Source: an uncultured Bacteroidota bacterium
Lineage (GTDB): Bacteria; Bacteroidota; Bacteroidia; Chitinophagales; Chitinophagaceae
Assembly (NCBI GenBank): GCA_946479055.1
Contig: CAMLEX010000095.1
Span: forward strand, 1-11,273
DNA: 11,273 nt
Direction of reading: 5' to 3'
Shown: piece by piece, positions 1 through 6,500 of the stretch
How positions within the stretch are numbered: the first letter of the stretch is position 1
Layout of the letters: every line of letters begins with the position of its first letter
The notes under the pieces: model-generated
The model's database searches: none
Told to the model about the DNA's origin: nothing
The model's input: only the letters and a program-made list of their open reading frames with translations
Made by a program: the position numbers and the translations under genes

Positions 1-42
1 CTACGCTTTTTATAAGCGGATACAAAGGCTAATGGACAAATC

Positions 43-68
43 AATAAGTCTCCCCTCTTATTTTTTTT
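43..68 (+). terminator. weak terminator-like hairpin for an upstream gene
   Basis: A 6-bp A/T-rich stem (AATAAG at 43-48, CTTATT at 57-62) with an 8-base C-rich loop is followed by a run of T (63-68). This is the shape of a factor-independent terminator, but the stem is weak. It could end a gene lying left of the window; a short open frame of nine codons stops at 30-32, but too little is visible to identify it. The rest of positions 1-160 shows nothing else that can be supported. Confidence 0.3.
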
Positions 69-170
69 ATTAAATGCCTTTCTGGATCTAGAAGAAACAG
101 TAACCACGAAATGGAATAGCAATTTGTAAGTAAATCATTAATTTTTTTTAGCGGATCCATACTATACTAT

Positions 171-198
171 TTTGTTGAAAAAATTTAAAGTAGGTTTG
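171..198 (+). promoter_or_regulatory. candidate Bacteroidota-type promoter for the SDR gene
   Basis: TAGGTTTG at 191-198 fits the Bacteroidota -7 consensus TAnnTTTG. A TTTG at 171-174 could serve as the -33 element, though the 16-base spacer is a little shorter than the usual 19 or so. The start codon at 216 would follow a leader of only about 10-15 bases. The motif match is seen directly; its use as a promoter is inferred. Confidence 0.42.
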
Positions 199-215
199 CC
201 AAAACTCTCAGGGTC

Positions 216-1025
216 ATGTTTTCTTATTTTAAAGATAAAGTTGTAGTAGTTACCGGCGGTACGGATGGCATAGGTAAAGCGCTGGTGGATGATCTTTTGC
301 AATCAGGAGCCAAAGTGGCTACCTGTGGTCGTGATCATGATAAATTATATCGTCTGCAAGCCTCTTATCCCTCGTCTTTTCTGCATACTATGGTGGCTGA
401 TGTAAGCAGCGAAAATGACTGCCGTCGTTTTATGGAAACAACGATCAAAGTTTTCGGCGGTATTGATATTTTAATTAATAATGCCGGTATTTCCATGAGG
501 GCTTTATTGAAAGACGCCTCAACGGAAGTAATGCGGAAAGTAATGGATATTAATTTTTTCGGCGCTGTTTATTGTACCAAATATGCGTTGGATTCTATAA
601 TAGAAAGAAAAGGAACTATTGTTGGCATATCATCCATTGCTGGCTACCGTGGTTTGCCTGGCAGAAGTGCTTATTCCGCCAGCAAATATGCATTGCAGGG
701 CTGGTTAGAGGCGGTTAAAACGGAATTACTTCATGATGATGTACACGTTATGTGGGTAAGCCCCGGATTTACCGCTTCCAATATCCGTTATGCAGCTCTG
801 AACAAGGATGCATTATCACATGGTGAAACACCATTGGACGAAGACAAACTAATGAGTGCAGATGAATGTGCTGCACGCATTTTAAGGGCTATTCAAAAAA
901 AGAAACGTTCACTGGTCATGACGTTCACTGACAAGCGGACTGTATTCGTCAATAAATTTTTTCCTAAACTGGCGGATAAATTAACCTACAAATTTTTCTT
1001 TAAAAACGGAGAGCTTATAAAATAA
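216..1025 (+). CDS. SDR family NAD(P)-dependent oxidoreductase
   Basis: This is a cytoplasmic classical short-chain dehydrogenase/reductase of 269 residues, a typical length for the family. The Rossmann cofactor motif TGGTDGIG lies at residues 13-20, the structural NNAG at 88-91, and the catalytic set is N113, S140, Y153 and K157 (within YSASK). An arginine at position 39, just after the second strand, is the position that commonly selects NADP(H), so NADPH is the likelier cofactor. The basic C-terminal tail after residue 225 resembles SDRs that act on lipid-like or membrane-near substrates, but no substrate can be read from the sequence. The ATG at 216 puts the first strand at the normal distance from the N-terminus. 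The next gene starts 83 bases downstream on the same strand, so co-transcription is possible, although a repeat element fills the gap. Family assignment is secure; the specific reaction is unknown. Confidence 0.93.
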   Translation: MFSYFKDKVVVVTGGTDGIGKALVDDLLQSGAKVATCGRDHDKLYRLQASYPSSFLHTMVADVSSENDCRRFMETTIKVFGGIDILINNAGISMRALLKDASTEVMRKVMDINFFGAVYCTKYALDSIIERKGTIVGISSIAGYRGLPGRSAYSASKYALQGWLEAVKTELLHDDVHVMWVSPGFTASNIRYAALNKDALSHGETPLDEDKLMSADECAARILRAIQKKKRSLVMTFTDKRTVFVNKFFPKLADKLTYKFFFKNGELIK

Positions 1026-1100
1026 GTCTGAAGCCCGGAGTCAGGAGTCTATAGTCCGATGCAGGGGTTTGCTCTGACTCCATTCTTCCGACTCCCGACT
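1024..1100. repeat. inverted arrays of a degenerate 7-bp repeat
   Basis: The gap between the SDR and DUF62 genes is almost entirely repetitive. On the + strand six heptamers run back to back from 1024 to 1065 (for example AAGTCTG, then GAGTCAG), with consensus near RAGTCnG. From 1073 to 1100 four heptamers of the same kind (for example AGTCGGA) lie on the opposite strand. The two arms could fold together; the best paired core is GGAGTCAG (1037-1044) with CTGACTCC (1074-1081). The array begins inside the SDR stop codon. There is no T-run typical of a terminator. Confidence 0.65.
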
Positions 1101-1108
1101 AAACAATC

Positions 1109-1936
1109 ATGCCTTTACTCACTCTTACTTCCGATATTGGTCACCAGGATTATCTCGTAGCTGCTGTAAAGGCGCAGTTACTGCAGATTGATCCTGCTTT
1201 TACTATCATTGACATTTCCCACAACATCGCTCCTTTCAATTATCCGCAAACAGCATATATCTGTCGTAGCGCTTTCAAAAATTTCCCTGACTTTTCTTAT
1301 CATATTATTTTAGTAAATCTTTTTGAAAAAAAGCCAGATCAATTGTTGCTGGCCTTTCATAACAATCAATATTTTCTTTGCGCTGATAATGGATTGCTGA
1401 ATATGATACTGGAAGAAAAACCAGAAATGGTCATGGGTATTCCGCTGGACAAAGCAGCTACTAAAAGCACTACTTACTGTGTTGGTGTTATGGGAAAAGT
1501 GGTCAATCAATTAGCCCAGGGAGAATCAATTCAGAATATCGGCATACCTGATATCAGTTACATTGAAAAAAATCATTTAAGGCCATTACTCGACAATAAC
1601 TGGATAGAAGGCCAGATCATCTTTATTGACAATTTTGAGAATGTCATTGTTAACATTACCCGCGAACAATTTGAACAACAACGGAGAGGCAGAAGTTTTC
1701 GTATTGTTTTTAAACGGGATGAAGTAATAGATCGTGTCAGCGAAACGTATGCAGATGTTCAGGCAGGCGAAAAGCTGGCTCTTTTCAACAGTGCCGGCTA
1801 CCTGGAAATAGCCATTAACAAAGGCAATGCCGCCGGTCTTTTTGGATTAAAAGGCTTTTCTGAAAAAACGAGTAAAGCGGAAGGCATACTGCAAAACCAG
1901 CTTTTTTATCAGACGGTCAGGGTGTATTTTGAATAG
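1109..1936 (+). CDS. SAM hydroxide adenosyltransferase (DUF62) family protein, catalytic residues altered
   Basis: The 275-residue protein has the DUF62 fold signatures: an N-terminal TLTSDIG motif at 5-11 followed by D14 and a VKA segment, DISHNIAPF at 35-43, an ADNG motif at 92-95, the C-terminal-domain motif DNFENVIVNI at 174-183, and NSAGYLEIAINKGNAAGLFG at 227-246. Enzymes of this family split S-adenosylmethionine with water/hydroxide to give adenosine and methionine. Here, by eye alignment, the usual VVDPGVG...R stretch reads VNLFEKKPDQ (69-78), which puts Asn70 in place of the catalytic Asp and loses the Arg, and the FHGRD stretch reads YCVGV (123-127), which loses the His. The protein may therefore bind SAM or adenosine without the canonical reaction, or use another mechanism. 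It lies 83 bases downstream of the SDR gene on the same strand. Family membership is fairly secure; activity is doubtful. Confidence 0.85.
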   Translation: MPLLTLTSDIGHQDYLVAAVKAQLLQIDPAFTIIDISHNIAPFNYPQTAYICRSAFKNFPDFSYHIILVNLFEKKPDQLLLAFHNNQYFLCADNGLLNMILEEKPEMVMGIPLDKAATKSTTYCVGVMGKVVNQLAQGESIQNIGIPDISYIEKNHLRPLLDNNWIEGQIIFIDNFENVIVNITREQFEQQRRGRSFRIVFKRDEVIDRVSETYADVQAGEKLALFNSAGYLEIAINKGNAAGLFGLKGFSEKTSKAEGILQNQLFYQTVRVYFE

Positions 1937-1941
1937 CAGGA

Positions 1942-1976
1942 CCACGATTTTAAGGATTAAAAAGGATTATTGGGAA
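1942..1976. repeat. 10-bp periodic AAGGATTA intergenic repeat
   Basis: Just after the DUF62 stop codon the word AAGGATTA occurs at 1952-1959 and again at 1962-1969, exactly ten bases apart, within an A-rich stretch that begins CCACGATTTT. Such GGATT-periodic strings look like non-coding repeat filler and differ from the 7-8 bp repeats found elsewhere in the window. No function is assigned. Confidence 0.4.
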
Positions 1977-2017
1977 AATACAAAAGCTGAGTTATCGTTT
2001 ATTTATTTGTTTTCGAT

Positions 2018-2077
2018 GTTTTAAAGTTGTTAAAAACCTGTTCAAATTGGACTTTAAAACTTTAAACTTCAAGACTT
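2018..2077. repeat. inverted repeat with 7-8 bp periodic AAGTTT units
   Basis: GTTTTAAAGT (2018-2027) is a perfect 10-bp inverted match to ACTTTAAAAC (2051-2060). Read on the - strand, 2049-2077 consists of consecutive units that each start AAGT and are spaced 7 or 8 bases apart. This is an A/T-rich relative of the array at 1024-1100. It lies upstream of the candidate -7 element of the next gene, so it is probably outside that gene's transcript. There is no T-run placed to make it a convincing terminator, although it could help end transcription of the DUF62 gene. Confidence 0.5.
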
Positions 2078-2084
2078 TTACCCC

Positions 2085-2092
2085 TATTTTTG
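2085..2092 (+). promoter_or_regulatory. candidate -7 element for the DUF2723 gene
   Basis: TATTTTTG matches TAnnTTTG exactly and lies 57 bases before the start codon at 2149, giving a leader of about 50 bases. No good -33 TTTG is visible at the expected distance, where the periodic repeat sits. The leader contains a small stem (TCATCC 2100-2105 with GGATGA 2119-2124). Confidence 0.4.
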
Positions 2093-2148
2093 CTTTCCTT
2101 CATCCTTCACCATGCTCTGGATGACGAGGAATAAAAAATCAACTCTTT

Positions 2149-5100
2149 ATGAACTTTAGAAAAGTCAATAACCTGACCGGATGGGCCGTATTTCTTGCCG
2201 CACTTGCTACTTATATGTTAACCCGTGAAGCCAGAGGTAGCCTTTGGGACACCGGCGAATTTATTGCCAGTGCTCAAAAATTGCAACTTCCCCACCCTCC
2301 CGGCGCTCCCGTATTCGTATTGTTGGGTCGTTTTTTTATCATCTTATTTGGCGACAATGGTCAAACAGCAGCCAGTGCTGTCAATTTTATGTCGGCATTG
2401 GCAAGTGCCGCTACTATTCTTTTTCTTTTCTGGAGTATCACCCATTTTGCCCGCAAAATGTTTGTTGGTGTCGGAGAACAATTAAACAGCAATCAATTGT
2501 TTACAACAATGACAGCCGGTGTCGTTGGTGCATTAGCTTATACATTCAGTGATTCGTTCTGGTTCAGTGCTGTTGAAGGTGAAGTATATGCATTGTCTTC
2601 TTTCTTTACGGCCATCGTGTTCTGGGCCATGCTGAAATGGGAACATGCGGATGAGCATGCGGGTTACGATTCTTATGCAAGGGCTCGTTCAGACAGATGG
2701 ATCGTTTTCCTTTTCTTTATGATGGGATTGTCTATCGGCGTTCACTTATTGAACCTATTGACTATTCCTGCTGTAGTAATGATCTATTATTATCGCCGCT
2801 ACCAGCCTACTACCAAGGGAGCTATCATTGCATTCCTTGTAGGTTGTATAATCACTGGCGTTATACAGGTAGCAGTTATTCAATACTCGATGAAAGCGGC
2901 TGGCCTGTTTGATGTATTCTTTGTGAATTCGTTTGGCTTGCCTTTCTTCTCAGGCTTTGCTATTTATTTTATTGCATTGGCCGCAGTTATCGGCTGGGCA
3001 TTGACTTTTACAGAAAAAAATATCTCAAAGAATAAACTGATTATCTGGTTCATTCTTTTCCTTGGACTATCTGCTTTACCATTCTTTATGAGTATGGGAT
3101 CAGGCGGATCAAAAATGGCCAAGTTCTTACTGGTAGCAGCAGTTGGCGTGATAATAGGCTATTTTATGAAACCCACGGCTTTGAAGGTATTGAAACTGAC
3201 ATTGTGGAGTTATGCCTTTATCATGCTTGGATATTTTGTTTATTTCACCGCATTGATCCGTTCTAATGCTGATCCGGCTATCGATATGAACAATGTTGAC
3301 AATCCTATCAATCTTGTTTATTATTTAAGCCGTGAACAATATGGAAGTGCACCGTTGGTATATGGTCCGCATTATGCAGCTGAAGTAGCGAGAGATGATA
3401 ATGGCTATGCCAAGATCATTGAAGGGGAAATGAAATATGTAAAAGGGAAAAACAGTTACATTCCAGTTGGACCCGCCCGGGAATATGACTATGAGAGCAG
3501 CGACAAGCAACTGTTTCCCCGTATCTGGGATTCAAGTGATGATCAGAACCATGCTTATTTTTATGCACAATGGCTGGGATTAGGGCAAAGCCAGGATCCT
3601 CAAACCGGGCAAGTAAAATATGAAGCTCCTACTTATACCGACAATTTAGAATGGTTCTTTACTTACCAGACAGGTTTAATGTACTGGCGTTATTTTATGT
3701 GGAATTTTGCCGGCAAGCAAAATGATATACAGGGATTAGGTAGTGTAAGAGATGGTAATTGGATCAGCGGTATTCCTTTTGTTGATAACAATCGTCTTGG
3801 CGATCAAAAACAACTTCCTGAAAGTATACAGCATAACAAAGCCAATAACAAGCTTTTCATGCTGCCATTTATTTTGGGTATCATCGGTTGCGTTTACCAG
3901 TATTTTAAAAACAGGAAAGACTGGATCGTTAGTTTCCTGCTATTCTTCTTTACCGGTATAGCTGTTGTACTCTATCTTAATCAACCCGGTAATCAACCAC
4001 GGGAACGTGACTATGCGTATGTAGGATCATTCTATGCATTTGCAATCTGGATAGGTTTAGCAGTTGTTGCATTTGTAAGAATGGCAAGAGAAAAAGCGGA
4101 TAAAGAAGGGGTTAGAAATTTATTAATCTATGGTTCCGCACTTACATTTATTATTATATTGATGAGTTCGCTGCGTGGATCATTTAGCTCTACGTTGATG
4201 ACGTGTATTTATATTACTGCATTATTTGTAGTAATAACAATGGGTGTCACGTATATAGTAAGAGCTCTTTCATCGGGAGGAAATAATTGGAAGATGCTGA
4301 ATATTTCTACTGCAGTTATCTGCCTTATTGTTCCCGCTATCATGCTGCAACAGGAATGGGATGATCATGATCGCAGCAGCAAAACACTGGCACCTGATTT
4401 AGCAAAAGATTATTTGGAGAGTTGTGCACCTAATGCCATCATCTTCACTTTTGGTGATAATGATACCTACCCTCTTTGGTATGCACAGGAAGTGGAAGGT
4501 GTACGTCCGGATATCCGTATTATCAATAATAGTTTGTTGGGTATTGACTGGTATATCAACCAGCTTCGCCGGAAAGTAAACCTGGCAGATTCAGTGGATG
4601 TAATCTGGACAGAAGAACAAATTGAAGGACATAACCGGGAGTATGTTCGTTACCGTGCCAAAGGAGATCAGAATACTGCCTACGATCTGTATAGCATTAT
4701 GAAACAAGAGCTGGGCAAACCAGCAATAGATCCTGAAACAGGCCGGGATGTTGGGGCGGGAACCTTCCCTGTATCAAAACTTGGTATACCGGTTGACGTG
4801 GCAACCGTACGTGGCAATAAAACTCTAAATCCGGAAGACAGTGTGGTATCGCCAATGGTTTTCGAAATACCACAAAGAAAGTTAAGCGCTGGCCTTTCCC
4901 GCAGCGATTTGATGGTATTGAATATTATAGCGGCTAATAAATGGAAACGTCCTATTTATTTCACTTCTCCTTATGGTGATTTGGGTTTTGCTCAATATCT
5001 GCGGAAAGACGGTCTATCCTATCGCCTTGTTCCTATAAGAACAGAATATCCACAGGCAAGCTGGGTATTGGAAGGAGCTCTTCGCCAGATGCAACTCGGT

Positions 5101-5694
5101 GGTACACAGATCCGGGATAATAACGAAGATTTTATGTACAACAACCTGATGCAAAAGTTTGGCTTTGGCGGTGCTGATAAAAAAGGCGTTTATTTTGATG
5201 AGGAAAATCGTCGTCATCTACTCAATATCCGTTCTGTATATGCAGAAGCTGCAGGGAATATGGCTGATAAAGGAAAAAAAGCTGAAGCACAAAAACTGTT
5301 AGACAAAGTTGAGGCCGGCATTGATACAGGAAATTTACCTTATGCAATGGTAAGTCGTTTTAATAGTCACAACCAGACTGGATTGGTATATCTTGAAGCA
5401 GCTTATAAAGCAGGGAAAACTGATCTTGCAGAAAAAGTAAGATTGGTAGTGCGCAAAGATCTTGAGCAACAGAAAAAGTATTATGATTACCTGAAAAACA
5501 ACCGCCCTGAATTTTTTGGCGGTGCATTGGAGGGAACCGAAGTGTACTTTAATGATGCATTGTTAATGGCTCTTGGTGAAATTGAAAAAAAATATGCACC
5601 ACAAACTCAGTCTCAAACACCGGCAGAAGGTGGTGGCACTATCATTAATACACCAAAAGACAGTATTAGGAAAACAGATAGTACTAACAAATAA
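2149..5694 (+). CDS. DUF2723 / glycosyltransferase family 117 membrane protein
   Basis: This 1181-residue protein belongs to the DUF2723 family, annotated as GT117 and related to GT-C protein O-mannosyltransferases. It is predicted to sit in the inner membrane and transfer a sugar from a lipid carrier. The N-terminal signature is clear: WDTGEF at residues 33-38, whose Asp is the expected catalytic residue, then HPPGAP at 49-54. Many hydrophobic segments follow up to about residue 370 and again at about 575-735, with a large soluble loop between. The conserved PRERDYAY lies at 617-624. From about 745 the protein is soluble, with a TFGDNDTYP motif at 767-775, a helical repeat-like region near 1035-1120, and a low-complexity Q/T/S/P-rich tail. 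Length fits Bacteroidota members, and the start places the first membrane segment at residues 11-24. It is followed 20 bases after the stop by a strong terminator. Substrate is unknown. Confidence 0.9.
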   Translation: MNFRKVNNLTGWAVFLAALATYMLTREARGSLWDTGEFIASAQKLQLPHPPGAPVFVLLGRFFIILFGDNGQTAASAVNFMSALASAATILFLFWSITHFARKMFVGVGEQLNSNQLFTTMTAGVVGALAYTFSDSFWFSAVEGEVYALSSFFTAIVFWAMLKWEHADEHAGYDSYARARSDRWIVFLFFMMGLSIGVHLLNLLTIPAVVMIYYYRRYQPTTKGAIIAFLVGCIITGVIQVAVIQYSMKAAGLFDVFFVNSFGLPFFSGFAIYFIALAAVIGWALTFTEKNISKNKLIIWFILFLGLSALPFFMSMGSGGSKMAKFLLVAAVGVIIGYFMKPTALKVLKLTLWSYAFIMLGYFVYFTALIRSNADPAIDMNNVDNPINLVYYLSREQYGSAPLVYGPHYAAEVARDDNGYAKIIEGEMKYVKGKNSYIPVGPAREYDYESSDKQLFPRIWDSSDDQNHAYFYAQWLGLGQSQDPQTGQVKYEAPTYTDNLEWFFTYQTGLMYWRYFMWNFAGKQNDIQGLGSVRDGNWISGIPFVDNNRLGDQKQLPESIQHNKANNKLFMLPFILGIIGCVYQYFKNRKDWIVSFLLFFFTGIAVVLYLNQPGNQPRERDYAYVGSFYAFAIWIGLAVVAFVRMAREKADKEGVRNLLIYGSALTFIIILMSSLRGSFSSTLMTCIYITALFVVITMGVTYIVRALSSGGNNWKMLNISTAVICLIVPAIMLQQEWDDHDRSSKTLAPDLAKDYLESCAPNAIIFTFGDNDTYPLWYAQEVEGVRPDIRIINNSLLGIDWYINQLRRKVNLADSVDVIWTEEQIEGHNREYVRYRAKGDQNTAYDLYSIMKQELGKPAIDPETGRDVGAGTFPVSKLGIPVDVATVRGNKTLNPEDSVVSPMVFEIPQRKLSAGLSRSDLMVLNIIAANKWKRPIYFTSPYGDLGFAQYLRKDGLSYRLVPIRTEYPQASWVLEGALRQMQLGGTQIRDNNEDFMYNNLMQKFGFGGADKKGVYFDEENRRHLLNIRSVYAEAAGNMADKGKKAEAQKLLDKVEAGIDTGNLPYAMVSRFNSHNQTGLVYLEAAYKAGKTDLAEKVRLVVRKDLEQQKKYYDYLKNNRPEFFGGALEGTEVYFNDALLMALGEIEKKYAPQTQSQTPAEGGGTIINTPKDSIRKTDSTNK

Positions 5695-5713
5695 ATAAAC
5701 GGTAAGCTTTTAT

Positions 5714-5740
5714 AAAACCCCGCAGAAATGGCGGGGTTTT
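5714..5740 (+). terminator. rho-independent terminator of the DUF2723 gene
   Basis: A perfect 10-bp stem, AAAACCCCGC (5714-5723) with GCGGGGTTTT (5731-5740), encloses a 7-base loop and is followed by a T-rich stretch. It begins 20 bases after the DUF2723 stop codon. Its symmetry would also allow it to act on transcripts from the other strand, but no gene ends there. Confidence 0.9.
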
Positions 5741-5748
5741 TATTTTCC

Positions 5749-5756
5749 TAATTTTG
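5749..5756 (+). promoter_or_regulatory. -7 promoter element almost touching the lipoprotein start
   Basis: TAATTTTG matches TAnnTTTG exactly and ends only four bases before the ATG at 5761. If it is used, transcription would begin at or beside the start codon and the mRNA would be leaderless or nearly so. No clear -33 TTTG is seen, since that position falls in the terminator stem. The gene needs its own promoter because a strong terminator precedes it, which supports the call. Confidence 0.45.
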
Positions 5757-5760
5757 CTTT

Positions 5761-6252
5761 ATGCGAAATAATTTATTAATACTGACTATCATCTTTATTA
5801 TCTCCTGCAATAACGAAGCACCTTCAGATAATAAAAATGCAGAAGACAGCCTATTGACTGATTCTGAGATCTCTTTATCTTCACCTGACAGGTTGCTGCC
5901 TTGGGTATCAGATTTCGATACAATAAAAAACGAATTTTATTTGAAGCAACAAAGGAAAGTGAACCCTGATTCGTTGACGGCAGCAAGCCTGGTAAATGAC
6001 CTGAATGCAGAATGGGAAAATATTAAACTGGTACTGGTAAAAGCATCCAACGATACTTTATATGTTTCCATTCCTGACAGTGATTTTTTAGGACAGCAAA
6101 TGGGAAGCGCAGGAGCTCAGGCATACATGGCATCCACCACCTATAACCTTACCGAACTGAAAGGCATAAAATACGTTAACTACAATATGCAGGCTGGCGA
6201 TCATGTTTCTCCCGGAACTTATAGCCGAAAAAGTTTTGAAAACTATCGTTGA
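5761..6252 (+). CDS. putative lipoprotein of unknown function
   Basis: The 163-residue protein begins with a short basic N-terminus, a hydrophobic segment (residues 5-14) and a lipobox ending in ISC with Cys16 as the lipidation site, followed by NNE. It is therefore probably a lipoprotein anchored on the periplasmic or outer-membrane side. After an acidic, Ser/Asp-rich linker (about 20-45) there is a small alpha/beta domain: the stretch from about 85 to 160 includes LYVSIPDSDFLGQQMGSAGA and, near the end, GDHVSPGTYSR, whose many Gly/Pro residues suggest a conserved, structured C-terminus. It recalls small GerMN-like secreted domains, but this is only a resemblance. It has its own likely promoter and follows a terminator, so it is separate from the DUF2723 unit. 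I do not recognise a function. Confidence 0.75.
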   Translation: MRNNLLILTIIFIISCNNEAPSDNKNAEDSLLTDSEISLSSPDRLLPWVSDFDTIKNEFYLKQQRKVNPDSLTAASLVNDLNAEWENIKLVLVKASNDTLYVSIPDSDFLGQQMGSAGAQAYMASTTYNLTELKGIKYVNYNMQAGDHVSPGTYSRKSFENYR

Positions 6253-6286
6253 TTATAATTGTTATAGCTCATAAGTTCTTGCCAGC

Positions 6287-6398
6287 ATTAGTATATAGTA
6301 GAGTATTTTATTATACTAATAAGTGTTTGGTTCCCGGAATTAGTTCAAAAGCCGGGTTGTATTATTATCGTAAATTGCTGAGAGGGAGTCCGGGAACC
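6287..6398. repeat. two inverted repeats in the gap before the VWA gene
   Basis: The 248-base gap between the lipoprotein and VWA genes holds several pairable segments. ATTAGTATA (6287-6295) pairs with TATACTAAT (6312-6320), a 9-bp match over a 16-base loop. GGTTCCCGGA (6329-6338) pairs with TCCGGGAACC (6389-6398), a perfect 10-bp match 50 bases apart. An AAGCCGGG word at 6350-6357 recalls the repeats around the GxxExxY gene. It may be structured untranslated RNA or the remains of a small repetitive element. Confidence 0.5.
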
Positions 6399-6404
6399 GG
6401 ATGG

Positions 6405-6453
6405 CTGAAATCAGAAAAGAAATATTATTTGCAGTTTCGCTTTCTGATTTCAG
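6405..6453. repeat. 13-bp perfect inverted repeat upstream of the VWA gene
   Basis: CTGAAATCAGAAA (6405-6417) is an exact inverted match to TTTCTGATTTCAG (6441-6453), with a 23-base loop. Read on the - strand, the right arm and the following bases to 6476 (for example GGAAGTCGTAATC) continue as loosely 7-8 bp periodic units like those at 1024-1100. The hairpin ends 47 bases before the VWA start codon and would lie in its leader if transcription starts upstream. Confidence 0.55.
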
Positions 6454-6500
6454 ACCGTAGGATTACGACTTCCAACCTCAAACATTCAACTTTATCAATC

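Noticed and set aside
1024..1100. Rho-independent terminator after the SDR gene.
   Set aside because: The arms pair only over short imperfect stretches and no T-run follows; the heptamer periodicity explains the inverted symmetry better.
2225..2912. Several open frames of 70-100 codons inside the DUF2723 gene on the + strand.
   Set aside because: They are alternative-frame shadows of a clearly coding, conserved membrane protein.
6249..6500. In-frame 84-codon extension of the VWA protein from a TTG that overlaps the lipoprotein stop codon.
   Set aside because: The extension crosses three inverted repeats, has no protein-like composition, and is absent from the expected VWA-protein build; the ATG at 6501 gives a natural N-terminus.
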